Of a stretch of DNA of 64,000 nt, positions 1 to 12,822 are shown in pieces. The notes below the pieces were generated by a model that saw nothing but the letters and a program-made list of their open reading frames with translations, had not been told where the DNA came from and made no database searches. The stretch comes from Anoplopoma fimbria. Taxonomy: Eukaryota; Chordata; Actinopteri; Perciformes; Anoplopomatidae. The stretch covers positions 5,385,245 through 5,449,244 of the forward strand of contig NC_072472.1 of the NCBI RefSeq assembly GCF_027596085.1. The letters run 5' to 3'. The position numbers and the translations under genes are program-made. Position 1 is the stretch's first letter, and every line of letters begins with the position of its first letter.

Positions 1-355
1 GTGTGAAAAGGAGGTGGCCGAGCACACAGCCCTGGGGAGCTCCAAAGTTCAACACTAGAGAGGAGGACGTGTGGTTTCCATTTCGAACTTTGAACACTTT
101 CCTGCGACAGTCATATGTTGAAAAATTCCAGTGATGACATCAGTTAGATTTGCACATGTTCTTAGTACATAACCAGGGATGTTGTCACACCCAGCAGCTT
201 TACTCGTGTTCACTCTCATCAGGGTTTTTCTCACATCTACTGTGGATACTGACAGTGGCCGGTCCTCTGGAGGCGGGGCCGACTAGACAGCTGACACATG
301 TGCTCACCTCTCCATTTATCCATGCTTTCTGGTTGGGGAATTATTTAGTTGTCTT
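1..355 (-). mobile_element. Degraded non-LTR retrotransposon fragment (Rex1/CR1-like group), reverse transcriptase part
   Basis: On the minus strand a broken reading frame gives VRKTLMRVNTSKAAGCDNIPG followed by VLRTCANLTDVITGIF. This matches the conserved segment 'VRKTLxRVNPRKAAGPDNIPGRVLR' of fish LINE reverse transcriptases. Further down, NFGAPQGCVLG corresponds to the 'GAPQGCVLSPLLF' motif. Upstream, near 296-345, NQKAWING resembles the 'NQKPWIN' region. The catalytic part between KAAG and PQGCVL is missing, so the copy is internally deleted as well as frameshifted and dead. It sits in galnt10 intron 2 and runs off the left edge. The family name is from memory; LINE identity is secure, clade less so. 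Confidence 0.75.
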
Positions 356-1090
356 TATGATCACCACATCATCAACACATTTGCTGATATATGTTGTCAA
401 TATTTATGTATTTTCCTCAAGATAGTTGTCGTTCTCATGGTTGGCGTCATCCCTGAACCTGTGCCGTTCTGTACATTCAAAAAAGTCCTGTAGAGCAGGA
501 GTTTAATGGTAGTGATGTAGGATCGGTACAATTAGTGCAAACAAAAATGAATCAATCTCTCTCTCTCTCTTGCATGCTCACACGCTAGCTGAGTATGCTG
601 AATATGTGCATGCGTGGGAACTTAGACATCAAAGGTAGCCTATAAGCTGGCGGGCAGTTCTTGTGCGTACGATGAAATAGAATCCTTTCTGCACCACTGT
701 TCTTAAGTACCTCCTAATAATATATATATATACAAGGCAATTAAATATATACAAGGCAATTAAATCTGTTACATTTGTAAAAAAATGACAAAGGTATGCT
801 TCCCACTCAATGCCTTAGACTGAATCGATGCTTATTGTAGAAGATGAACTTTGTTTAATTAAGAACTCAGAACTGTACTCGCAGCATTGATTAACGCTAC
901 TTCTGAGAGAGAGAAATCCACTTGGAAGGAATTAAGAGCTGAATAGAAGAAAAATAAAACACTGAGGCGAAATAGAGTGCTGCAATCTGTGTGTGTAGTG
1001 TGTGTGTGGTCTCAATGATGAACCACAGCAGATGTTCTAAATGAGTATGCCCATACAATACAGCAGCATCAGCACAGAGTGAGGACCTAC
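356..1090. other. galnt10 intron 2 part, no gene
   Basis: Non-coding sequence downstream of exon 2. It holds a short CT run near 556-570 and a small TA run near 720-732, each too short to be of interest. No exon, RNA gene or complete transposon is visible. Confidence 0.6.
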
Positions 1091-1193
1091 CTGAGCGAGC
1101 AGCATCTCTCCTCATTGCTTTGTAGTCGTGCCAGTCCGTCCGCCGCACACCATCCAGTCCCACTTGAGCGACTTTCCTCATCTGGTTCAACCC
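1091..1193 (-). CDS. galnt10: galnt10 coding exon 2 (stem region), continues off the left edge
   Basis: Second coding exon of galnt10, joined in phase 0 to exon 1. It has a pyrimidine-rich acceptor ending TACTCTTGCAG and a strong donor CAG|GTAGGT, and leaves phase 1. The 34 codons plus one base encode lumenal stem. The diagnostic stretch is DWHDYKAMRRDAARSG, matching the mammalian GALNT10 block DWHDKEAIRRDAQRVG as remembered; the first half of the exon is poorly conserved, as expected for a stem. Including the split codon the exon encodes 35 residues, apparently the same as human. The catalytic domain (DxH motif, first manganese-binding region) and the C-terminal ricin-like lectin domain must lie in later exons beyond position 1; I searched 1-1090 on the minus strand for the next exon and did not find it. 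The open frame starting at the TTG upstream of the acceptor is an artefact of intron sequence. Confidence 0.9.
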
Positions 1194-2637
1194 CTGCAAG
1201 AGTACATAGAGAAAATGAAAACCATTAAGATCTCCGTCATTTGAGCTGGTTGGTTTCTAAGAATATACGAACCACAACATTTAGCAGAAAAGCTTTCCAC
1301 GCCATTATCTGGAAATGAAAGATGTTTCCTTGAAAACAGAGAAGTTTTTCTGTGAAACATGAACTGATTTCTCGCGGTGTTGGACAAGGAAGAAGAAAAG
1401 TGTTGTATTTGTCTTTGATAATGAACTGTTAAAAAATACGGGAAGTGGTGCTAAATATTACAAATGTGATGCATAAGAATCTATATAATCAAATCAGAAA
1501 ATGAATTGGTGCCTGATTAAAAAGAAAATACAGATAAACAAACACTTGAACTTAGAAAACCACTTTATGTCTACTTCATTTTCCTCCTGTACTTTTTCTT
1601 TTTGACACCTAGAAAATGACGTTCAGTTTCGCTGCTGTGAGACATATGCACAAACATACACATGCACTATACACACCCTCATCAATTAAGCTACTATTCT
1701 CTACTCAGTATTTAAATTCAAAATGGTAATTTATGAAATTGTCTCTGGATTAGAAATTACTTTATGTGACTCTGAAGATATTATAGGATCACAGCACAAT
1801 GATAAATCAATTAGCTCCATGGGAGGATGCAATTAGTAAACGTTCATAATACAAACGATGTGTCTGACTGCACAGAATACTATTAACCAGCCTGTAAGCT
1901 GATGCCGTAGCACAGGCAAACAAACCACTATGGGTGTAATGGGAGTGTGAGATCATAAGGGAAATGTATCTACAGCTGCTGCTTCCAGTCTGCTTGACAT
2001 TTAGGAGTTATCCAAGTTGACAGATACTGTAGAAAACACAATTAACACTCTGTGTCTATTTGCCAAACTACATTCTTATTGTATACAGTGCATACTATAT
2101 TCTAATCTTAACAGTATACAGTTATTTATACTATACAATAAGTCAACAAACCATTTTGAATGAAGAGGAAATTATAATATTAATATGTTATAGGACGTCA
2201 GACAAACTGCAACTTTGGAACGAACCAAATTCTTATATGAATATTTTATATTTTCATATCAGTTTTCTTAGATCTCTGGAGCTGACTAACCCACATCAGC
2301 ATTTTTCTTGCAGCTGTGAGTTTGCCATATACCACATTTGTGCATTGCATTGTGGGAGGATAGTGTAATTTGGAAATTATCAAAAATAAAGCATTTTTTC
2401 TTATGCAAACATCATTTTGTCGCTTTAACAGCAAGAACACACTACATACTGCTCTAAAGACATGCCTAGATTTAGTATGCAGTATGGATTTTGGACAAAG
2501 CTATAGTCAAAACATTTGCTGGTTATCCCTAGAGGCTTCAATGGTTAATACACTAATCAATCAGAACTTACCATTTATGTATATTTGGCAGAAAAAAAAC
2601 AAATCTATACATATTGATTAGTAAGTCAGTGTGCCGT

Positions 2638-2642
2638 TTATA

Positions 2643-2707
<65 letters not shown>
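2638..2707. repeat. (TA)n microsatellite
   Basis: About 70 bp of alternating TA broken by two TG interruptions, in galnt10 intron 1. Open frames reading Ile-Tyr repeats across it on both strands are spurious. Confidence 0.97.
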
Positions 2708-3299
2708 TGAATCTCGAATAACAGTGTCCCCTTTTTTATTTATGATGACACATTTGACGACAGTGACAAAAAATACTTGTATACTTATGTATGTAAGCCT
2801 GATGAAAATGTAACTACATGAAATGCTCTTAGCTACAGCTGAGTTTGAGAGGCAGCGAGTGTTTTGACTGACAGTTTTGACTGACAAACTGGCTCGTACT
2901 TAATGCACCAGGCATTGGAAACACAGCGCATCAACACAACAGCCATTTAGCTTGAATTAATTGTGGAGAATCAGCATCTCGATTGTTCAGTGCCACCTCT
3001 TTTAAGAATAATTAGAAGCTAATTATTCTGATTGGTGGTGTTAGCGATGCTGTGAATTCTGATTGATTTGTATAAGTAGGTCATTGAACTGGAATTGCCA
3101 CCACTCCCATTCTGCAAGAGGCAGACAGAGGCTTATTCAGGATTCAAGTCTGCAAGACAAACATCTCGCAGTAACTGACCTCATAGGTATCAACAAAAAA
3201 AATGGGAGTCTGACGTTTCTGTTTCACTTTAAGCGATTCTTCTGCCAGTATAATTGTCTCCCAATTTCATCCCTACCCCTCTTTTGGCTTCATATTTCC

Positions 3300-3521
3300 C
3301 CTTTCATAAGACCCGATGCACGGACCACATATGAACAGATTCATTCCTTAAGCATTTGCACGAGTGATTTAGGAGAAGTTGCCGGATTCATTAATTTCCT
3401 CCCATTTTTAATTTTCTCTGAGGTACGAACACAATTTACGAGTGGTCAAGACCTGTCCCAGGAGCAATTAGTCTGCTTTTATCCAAACGTATGTCTTTCA
3501 CTAATGGATTGTATATTTCCA
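3300..3521 (+). repeat. Ancient dispersed repeat, copy A (uninterrupted)
   Basis: This block aligns with the reverse complement of 57379-57795. Shared landmarks in order are TATGAACAGATT, GATTTAGGAGAA.TTGCC, TTTACGAGTGGTC.AGACCTGTC, GCAATTAGTCTGCTTTT and TTTCACTAATGGATTGT. Identity is moderate with several indels, so both copies are old. Copy A keeps a TTAA (in ATTCCTTAAGCA) exactly where copy B carries a separate element. Family and class unknown to me; no coding capacity. Confidence 0.75.
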
Positions 3522-4730
3522 GGAGGCAAACCTCCAGGTCTGAAAAGGAAAGAAAATGCGAAAGTGCCTTAAACTTGCATTCTTTCAATTTGTCATGAGT
3601 GGGTAACTCCTCTGGTTGCAAAAAGAACTCGGATTGTATAAAAGTCTACGAGAAAATGACCCTATTTCTCACTTGATTTATTACCTCAGTAAACATTGTA
3701 AGCATGAGTTTATGTTCTCAATCGCTACTTTCGAGACCTTCTCAATACATGATGTTGTTTAGTAAATTATTGTCTCATTTTAGACCATAAGCAGCAATGT
3801 CTTAGGGCGAGGCTACCTTGTGTTTGTACAAAAATAAGGTCAGGTCAATTGCCAATGTCACTATTTTGGTCTCAAGGGATATAAATTACAAAATAACACC
3901 AAAAAGTGTTCCTAACAAACATACAGAAATAGGGCAGTGATTCGATTTTTCAAAAGATACAACAAGCAAGCCTTCCAGCAGGTCAAACCACCATTTCTCC
4001 TCTGTCTCACAGTGCTTCGACTGCTGCGACCTCACTAAACAAAACCCCCGGGGTTGCCTGACCCTTTCTGGTCCACTCCGACACTTAAAAAAAAAATCCA
4101 ATTCAGCTGTCGAGGCAGGTGGGGTGGGATTTTAAATAAAGGAGTGAATCTACACTGCTGCGGGTCTGTATTGTGCAGTATCAACCACACCACCACCTCA
4201 TGAAAGTTGGTGTAAATGGCATTAACATTTTACAAAAAGGAAGAAAAAAAAAGAATAGAGCAGTAAACAAAGTCATCGTTATTCTGCTCGTTGTGTTCCT
4301 TCCTCTGCCCACCTGCTGTGTGCTCTGCTGATACCTTCCTAATGGCCATCATCGAGGCTTCACGCTGTCACAAACACATTTCTGCTGTGGGTACTTTTCG
4401 ACTCCATCAATATTCAAGGTGTAGCATGAACTAGCTAATAGGGCGTGACAGGAGCTACGCCAGAAACCAAGCAGCCCATGTTTTATCTCCATCAACCATT
4501 CGATCATTAATTACATAGCACTGTGTCAGATAAGGGACACGCTGCAATAGAAATTCATACTTTATCAAGCAAAACATTCAGGTTGAACACAGCGAGAGAG
4601 AGAATATGAAAGTGATCACTAATTAACTCTTTCATGCAGCCTCTTAATGGTCTGCTTAATGGTCTTCATTCAACGTTTGCTGCTTACAAAGCATCCGTCC
4701 CTGGGGTGGAATAAAAACATAATTTGTTCC

Positions 4731-4754
4731 AATATATATATATATATATATATT
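4731..4754. repeat. (TA)n microsatellite
   Basis: Short alternating AT tract of about 24 bp in galnt10 intron 1. Confidence 0.9.
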
Positions 4755-6724
4755 AATGGACTCTATTTTCAGATAAACACACTTCCAACTAGAAAGGTGC
4801 AGTCAGTAGAGTGCAGATCTACCGCCGCTGTATTGTGTGATTGATTGAATACAACCAACAATTAGTTAACGCCCGTCGAGACACTAATGACCTATAAGGT
4901 GTGTTAAAACACACTTCATTCAAATTCAAAAACAAGTCACGATGTATGCATGCAAACGGGTCAAAGACAAATCAAAATTCATCAAACTGTCTGCCCGCCT
5001 AGCAGCGGCTGAGTGAAGGCGATGTACTCAGCAGTGTGTACTATTAGTTCCTTTAGCTGTAAGCTAACAGGACAAACGCATAGTCCAAAACGGTAAAAGT
5101 GAGCAGACTGCTTTTCCTCCACTAGGGCACCACAACCTTGAGAAGTCACTGAGCATGAGCCATAACTGGCCACACACAATATTATGCAGTCTGCTTCAGT
5201 AGAATGTAAGATTAGCCTTGGACAGACACAGAGGTCCACACTCATGGATGCACCCACGCAGACACGCAATCGATCACATGATCATCCTGGAGGAGAAGAA
5301 AATGTTGAACACAGCAGTTGACCATGAAGTTGTTGTTTTTTTTTACAGGTAACAATTGTAAACCTGTTAGAACAAAAAGTGCTGTAAAAAAATAGTTGGT
5401 ACAGTAACAAGGAAACTGGATTCACAAAAGTCATTCAGTCTATAATTCAGTCATTCAACAGTAATTTCTTACTCATATTTTGGGTTATCAGCACCTTAGC
5501 TCCAGACAGCTAATACAGTGGCTACAGTGACAGCTGTTGGCTTAGAAATGAGAAGCCTGCTTGAGTTCATTTCAGTATCAAATGACAAATGAAAGACCCA
5601 TCGTGTCAAAACTTACAAAGAATTTTGAGTGGTAAATCCAGTAAAACTACATATGTGTCATTCTAGAATGGAAAGCGAACTAGTGTGGGCGGGGCTAAGC
5701 AGTCATTCAGCTGCAGTTGTTTAGGGTTATGAAAGATGATTCGCCGCTCTTTTCTACTCATCTTTATTTTATCCTTTATGGTCCTACATTACTTCTTATT
5801 CTTGACATATCCACCTTCTGAAAATGCCTTACACGTCGCACCTGACCAGACTTGAAAAGGTCTTCAACACCTAAAAAAACCAATGAAAAGCGCACCACCA
5901 TGAATGGAAATGCCACGCTAACCTCTGAGGCATCACCTTTTCTGCAAAGGGTTACCTCATTGTGATTTTGTGGCAGTGACTTTATTCTTCAGTGGATGTA
6001 CAGTATTATGGCACCAGGGAGAACTTTTACTCCTGAGATATAAATGACAGCAAAATCAGATGAAAATGCCAGGGACGTCTCACCTGAACCTCGTGAAGGT
6101 TATATTAAAGCATTGTGGAAAACTTTGCAGAGAAAAAGAATGTGGGGTTTTGAGCACATGTGTTGGTTGCCGTCCAGCTTCTAATTGCTTTGCATTTTCT
6201 CTGTTTGAAAACCCCCTGGTACGTCTTTTCTGAATAACTCCCATAGGGTTATTGTTTGTATTGCTCTCGTTTCATATCGCTATGTTTTTCATGCTGTTTT
6301 GCTGGAATACTGCCACGAGAAGCATTCCTAAGAGTAGAACTGAAGTGCCAAGTCAACACTTTACAATGCATATTTAAGACAAGAATGTTTTTTTTAACAT
6401 AAATTTCCATAAAATCACAAAACTGAACAAATATTTATCTTCATTTGTTGGTGTTTACAGTATACGCTACTGTTGGTTCTATCTCCAGATAACTGTCTTG
6501 TAATTGTGATATTTGCTTTTCTGACAGCTGCTTAATTTTACACAAAGTTTCTTGTCAACATGGCTTTAATAACGCCTGAGATGGGTTCATGCTAAATATA
6601 TATGTAATATATGTATTTTTCATTCACACTAATGGGATGGCAAAGTTGGATTGTTGGAGTGTAAAACTTGACACTTTCTTATAGATTTATATTAAATTGG
6701 TCATTAAGTCATTAATTATGCCCA

Positions 6725-6830
6725 CGCAGGGGATTGTAATAACATTGGTGATCCTGTGAGTTTTTTTTGATCTAGCGCCACCAACAGGTCAAAATATCCA
6801 CTGGATCACTTATTTTCATGGCAAATTATA
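6725..6830 (-). repeat. Fragment of a widespread teleost repeat (ATCTAGCGCCACC type)
   Basis: The text ATTGTAATAACATTGGTGAT followed by ATCTAGCGCCACCAACAGGTCAAAAT matches a repeat I recall as very common in teleost genomes ('...AACTTTGGTGATCC...TCTAGCGCCACCATCAGGTCAAA'). The better preserved copy at 63380-63700 appears to be the same family in the opposite orientation. Transposon class not determined. Confidence 0.5.
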
Positions 6831-8295
6831 GCTTTAATTATAACTAATTATGATTCCATGTGAATTTGAAAATCAGTTTTAAGGCAGTTGTACATAACAT
6901 GCCTTAAAATGTGAAAATCGGAATACCACGACACAGATGACCTTTTAATTCTTATGACACCCTGACCATCTTACTTGAACCACAAATCCGGGCATCATCT
7001 GTATTTGCTCAAAGACTTTTGCTCAACAATTAAAAAAGAAAACAGCAATATTTGTTTAGTTTATTTTAAATGATAGCAGCTGATGGCCCAAAATTATATC
7101 AGCCTCAGAGTTGTTGCACTTTCGTTATTACGAGCAGACACTTTTGAACAGACAACACTTTGCTTTTTTTCTGCCGCTTCAAGGTCTGTTGTGCTGAACA
7201 AAGACGAGGCGTAAACAAGGAGAGATTGAGGACTACTATTGGACTTCCTTTGTTTGGCATAGAGGAAAGGCTGGTATTACCAGCAGAGCGGTAAGTCTGA
7301 TAAGAACAGAGCTGCCCATTCATTCTCTGAGGAGGATGAATCTGACCACCTTGGGTCAATAATTCTCTTTTTTTGTTTCCTCTCCCCGTGTTCAGAGCCG
7401 ACAGAAGCTCGGAGTGAGAGAAGGAAGCTTTTCTGTTCTTTTTTTTCCTCCTCTGCCTGTTCTGTCAGATCACAAACAGATCCACCTCGAACCCCAGAGA
7501 GACAATTACCTGTCTTTCCTATTCCACTTCACCCTCTGCTCACCCTCCTCCACCTACAGCCACTTCACAGGCAAGTCAAGCTGTGCGGGAGGCTCACAAA
7601 TCCCCGGTTACCTCTTCTAAGAACATGAAACTTCTGCATGCACTAACTGACCTACTCCTGCTTCAGTTCAGTGAGAGGCCAGGCGAGAGGGAGATGAATA
7701 AGTCCTCTCACAAGTCATAACACTGGGTAAAAAAAGCATTATTATCATCCCACTTGAGTTGCGAGAGACACCATTAAAATGTAGACAAGGTGTTTGTGTT
7801 TTGAAACACTCAGCCCTGTTTTGATTCACATGCACATGTCTAGAGGTGTCCACAGCCAGTGCTGTCTGAGCGAGACAGTAGTTGGAGGCACAGGACCTTC
7901 AGGCGGAGGCTCCTGCAGAGAGACACTCCAACCCCCCTCAAAGAGAAGGCCACAGCACAGTCCGTTGTCTCCCGAAAGGAGTCATTATCCAGAGTCCCGC
8001 TGAGAGGTAGATAGCAGAAAGAAGACCAGAGAGATGCCAGGACTCACGGAGCCCTTCGCCTCCCCCGCTGTCTCTGCTCAGATATTGATGGATTTTGATG
8101 TGTGAACACTTGTCTTACAAAATGCTTAGATCACCTGCACGGCAAAATGTAGGCTCTCGCTCCTGAATCACAGTTAATATCAAGTAAAGGATAAAAAAAA
8201 GGACACAAAAACATGGGATTCTGCAGACGGGCTTGTTCTCACAAAGTGCACCAGCAGATGCCAAAAAAGCTTTTGAAAAGGTGCTGCACTTTGTG

Positions 8296-8324
<29 letters not shown>
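8296..8324. repeat. Poly(T) tract, 29 bp
   Basis: Uninterrupted run of 29 T in galnt10 intron 1, equal to a poly(A) on the minus (sense) strand. It could be a retroposon tail, but no retroposon body is recognisable next to it. Confidence 0.95.
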
Positions 8325-8327
<3 letters not shown>

Positions 8328-10536
8328 GCTGTGTCTAAAGAGAAAAGTTAAATTTTCCTGAAAATGTCACATCAGGCATCCTTTTCCCAGCCCATCAGTC
8401 TTTCTTTTGGTTGTTGAGGGTTTTAGTTTTTTACAAAAATTACAAACAAGGACAAAGAGGAATTGATAGTTAATTGATTAGTAAAATGTGAATGTTTTAA
8501 ATGACCTTAGCTACATTTTCTATTCAAACGCTACATTCTGCTTGATATTTGTTAACAAAAATACATTTGTAGTGGGTGACTGGGAAATTGTTGTACAGCC
8601 CTAGCTACTTTAAGATATTTCTTTTGAGTCAAAAGTCAGTTTCCTCTGTTTTTATTGTGAAAGGTAAGAATGTTTGGAGTGGATCTGGTATGTGCTGCCT
8701 TTGTACGCTTTTCAAGTGTCCATTCCACACAACATAATTGGTTGATGCCTTTAGTAATGGAAAAAAATGTGTTGAACCTTTGCCACATTAGATTCATGTT
8801 CTGGATGAAAAAAATGTTGACAAACAAGTAGATCAAAAAAATATATATTGTTGTGCAGACAAAGAAACCTCCCCGGCGTGTAAAGGTCTCAATACATGAA
8901 TAATTTGTACAATTTGTACAACTGCCTTGAGGGAAACAAAATGATTTAGTCATGGATGGAAATAAAGACAACAAGTAAAACGAAAAAAATATGGTGATGA
9001 GAGAAAACCAGGCGGCCAGGTTCCAACATCCTGTGGAAACCATTAAACCAGAAGAATGGAGGCTCTGCAGCACTCAGCTTCTGTTTCCAGATTGCAGCCT
9101 TGTAACTACATATGTGTGTGTACATACACACATAGTAAACAAACGAGAAGAGAGAACACACTAAGAGAACAGATACACAAAGAAAGGACCAGAGGGTGAA
9201 CTGTACCACTGTACACAAACACCTCCAGCTAAAAGCAGCCCTGCTATCAGCCGACTACAGAGGGTCTCCCAAACAGCTTAAAGGATTTTAATAACAACTG
9301 TTGGCGAATACAGCTGGGAAACATGCAGATATTTGAATTTAAGTTTTTAAGTACACAGAATAAGGCTGACCTGGCTGATCAGACTAAATGCTGCAGGATA
9401 TTTTTGGTCCCAAACGTACTTGGAGAGTCGGAGAGGAGCTTAAGTTGTGAAATGTAAACGTTAGCCTGCCAATGTTTTATTGTTTCATTAACAATTTGTT
9501 GGGTAAATTGCTTATGTGAACAGTTTTCATTGGGACTATTTTCTACTTGTGTATTCAGAGAAGGGTTCTTGCATATTGCAACCGGATATAAAAAATAATA
9601 ATTAATATGTTCTAATTCTGATACACATTTACACACATTGTATAAATAATCCAGTGACTCTTAAATCATGTTATATATATATACAAACTTTTTTTTCCTA
9701 TAGATACTGCGATGATATTGTTATTATGAGTTATTTTGGGATGTTGTCTTTGGTTTTTAGGTCATTTTCCAAAACCATAAAAGGGGGAAACACAAAATTC
9801 AAATTCCCTCAATTGTACTGAGATGACTGCAGATGTTTCACTGATGCATATCTAAAAACCTTAGCACATGAAATGAAAACAGCTGTGTGTTACACTGCTA
9901 AGTTCCGAAATATACATATTTTAATTTTAATTTGAGTAAACAGGCCAATAGGGAGGGGGGGGGGAGCATTTTAAAAACCCTTGCACAGGATTTTTGACTT
10001 CCAAACAAAGGAACACACAGTGAGCTTTAAGCATGCTGCGATGGACCCGCTGTGGCCTTCAGTGTTAATTTACAGCTGTGTTGGTTCTGCCTCCACTGGC
10101 TCCAGTCCAAACACATCTCAGCTGTTCAAATAAGCTTCCTATTATCATGTCTGAGGGAGACGAAGGCAGGGGAATAACAGCACAGAAATACAGAACGGTG
10201 GCCATTAAGAGCTGAGCCGTGGTGCTGCCAGATCCTGAGCAGCTTCTTGTCACGTTTCTAGCCGGAGGCGAAGACAAGGAGGCAGTTTAGCGAATGGTTG
10301 AGAACTCTGAAATTAAGCTTCTACCAATGTTTTTAGTGAAAAAAATACGAAGTTTATATTTGTTCACATCCTAGTGGATTTATATCAAGACAACTGTTGC
10401 TACATGTCTAAAAGAGAGATGGTGGGGTCTAAAAAGCGTGTGGTTCATATAATAAGCGTCCTATTTTGTGGTTTCTTTATGAAGACTTGGTGCTTGACCT
10501 CACATTAAGCAGTGGTGCCATGCTCTTTTTTAAAAA

Positions 10537-11080
10537 TTAAACAGGCCCTATTATGCTATTTTCCGGGTGCATATTTTTATCTCAAGTGACAGTTACAACA
10601 TGTTTACATGCGTTAATGCTCATAATCCTCCTTGTTTTTTTCATCCTGTCCTGCAGCACCTCTTCTCACCCTCTCTCTGAAATGCTCCGTTGTAGCTCTT
10701 GCTCCTCCCTCCAGAAAGCAAAGTCTGCCCTGATTGGTCAGCTAGCCCGCTCTGATGTGATTGGTCAACGTTTCACATTTCAAAAAACTCTTCCTTCAGA
10801 ACTTCAGCTCCATCTCTCTCTTTTGTTGTTTGAGGGCCAAACTAGCCGGAAGGAGTTTTACGTCACTTCCGTAACATTGTGACCTCATAAAGTTACAGAA
10901 GTGAAGGAGAGAATTCAATGGAGCCGTTTCAGGAGCTCAGGAGCTTCTGAGGGGGAGGGTAACTACTTTTAGAGGTGGACTTCAGGTTTTACACTCTACG
11001 GACCTTTTACATGTACAAAAATATATATAACACACTAAAGAAGAGGGAAGAAGTGGAAAAGCGTAATAGGGCCACTTTAA
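10537..11080. mobile_element. TTAA-flanked non-autonomous DNA transposon (MITE), 544 bp
   Basis: The element begins TTAAACAGGCCCTATTATGC. The reverse complement of its right end begins TTAAAGTGGCCCTATTACGC, so 17 of the first 20 terminal bases match as an inverted repeat that includes the TTAA on each side. The interior has no transposase; it holds two ATTGGTCA motifs and the block GTTTTACGTCACTTCC. I recall this as an abundant teleost MITE. TTAA duplication is the piggyBac hallmark, but the tips do not start with the usual CCC, so superfamily assignment is tentative. It lies in galnt10 intron 1. The 109-codon frame inside is spurious. Confidence 0.8.
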
Positions 11081-12715
11081 AGATAAATTAGCGGTCCGGA
11101 TACACAACAGAATCTGCAGTGTGGTGTTGCCATTTGAGGCACAGCCCTGCTGTGGTGATGAAGGCCACCACAAACTGTTTCTCTCCATCAGCATCATGTT
11201 TTCAGAGCTACAAATGAAGCTGCAAGACAGGCAGTGGCAGAGGCAGCATTTCACTCCTCGCTCTCTGTGTCTGTGTGAATGTCTCTCTGTCAGCAGAATT
11301 CAAACAGATGAGTAACTTGTCTCTGCTTGTTGCTTGCAGGCTGGGCTCCGTTCAACACGGGGTTACTAAAGGACAGATGTGACTCATCTAACCCTCCTCT
11401 GTACTGTAGAACTCCCGATGTAAAGCAAACGTACTCTGCTCTGCTGTGTGGTGCTGAGCCGGAGAGGCACCCTCCCTCTACTACAGGGATCAATACTCAG
11501 TATGGTTAAGAGGCACGGATATATTGCTTTAACACGCAGAGCTGTCAGTTTGCTGCTGAAAGGCATTCAGCCACACTGCTGTTTGGCAAATTACCCCAAG
11601 ACCAAATACATTTTAAATAACAGAAACCAGCTTGTTGCTCCGTCACTTTTTTGCTCGTTTCACAGCACAATTTGGAAAAAGTCAAACATTTACAATCTAA
11701 TAATAAAATGGAAACTCAACTCGGGAACAGAGTACATAGAGTGCTGCTTCTTGGCTCTGTTTGGACCAAAACATTCATCCATTTCACGCTTCTGGCAACA
11801 ACTTAGTCGCCGACAGTTGGTGTTCAACATGCTCTACAATGAGTGCTTTTCATTGGGGCTAATTATTCTTCGCCTCCCATCCTCGCTCCTCGGCCCTCCA
11901 GCCCGACCGGCAAATCAATTGAGGTCCACTATCATCGTGGATGCCTAGGATCTCACGGGAGATGAGGAAACGAGGAGGGAGGAGACTTCAGACAGCTACA
12001 CCCCTTCAAAGTGAATCTGTTTGGTGATTGGTGTGATCTGATTGGACAGCAAAAGGAATACTGCCGACTCTTCCAAAACAGTGAATAGATCTATAATCAC
12101 TGCTGGAACGGCAGTCAGTACTTAATTATTTATACACAACTTAGGTCAGTAGAGATGCTGTGGATCATGATTTATTGCTGTCTCCTCAAAATGATGCTTT
12201 ACTGAGCGGGGATGTGTCGTTTAGTTAAGACCAGAGGGAGACACAAGAATGAGGAAGCCACATAAGGAAAGAACCCATTTTCAATGTGCAGAGAAAAACA
12301 GCAGCAGGATACTGGCCTGTTAGCTTCCTAACATAACCCTGGTGGTAACAAGCCACACAGATAGTTTGCTTTTATTTGCCCAGTTTGAGATATCTGTGAG
12401 GTTAATGTTTCTACCCAATAACTATTTAGGTGTTTTTATTCCCTCAAATATTGAAAAATGAATCAGTGACCATTGGAAACCCTCTTGTGTCCCTTTTACT
12501 CCAGGTAATCCAGAGAACACATTTTTGCAGCCAGTAGTTCCAATGAAAACTGGTCACAGCGAGTTTCCACTGCACTTTCAATCTCCACATAGTAGCTTCG
12601 TGTCAGGCAGTCACACTCTCTCTTTTCAACCTCAACTGCTGCTGATACAGAGCCCTGAAATGAATACTCCACCAAAACATTTTTCTTTTCATTACCACTG
12701 GTATACACTCTGTGA

Positions 12716-12822
<107 letters not shown>

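Noticed and set aside
1..1090. A third galnt10 exon (start of the catalytic domain)
   Set aside because: No minus-strand frame contains the conserved residues expected after the phase-1 donor; the exon must lie outside the window.
3063..3572. 169-codon open frame in intron 1
   Set aside because: It overlaps the ancient dispersed repeat and shows no domains.
11448..11948. 166-codon open frame in intron 1, antisense to galnt10
   Set aside because: No domain and no paired splice sites; likely chance.
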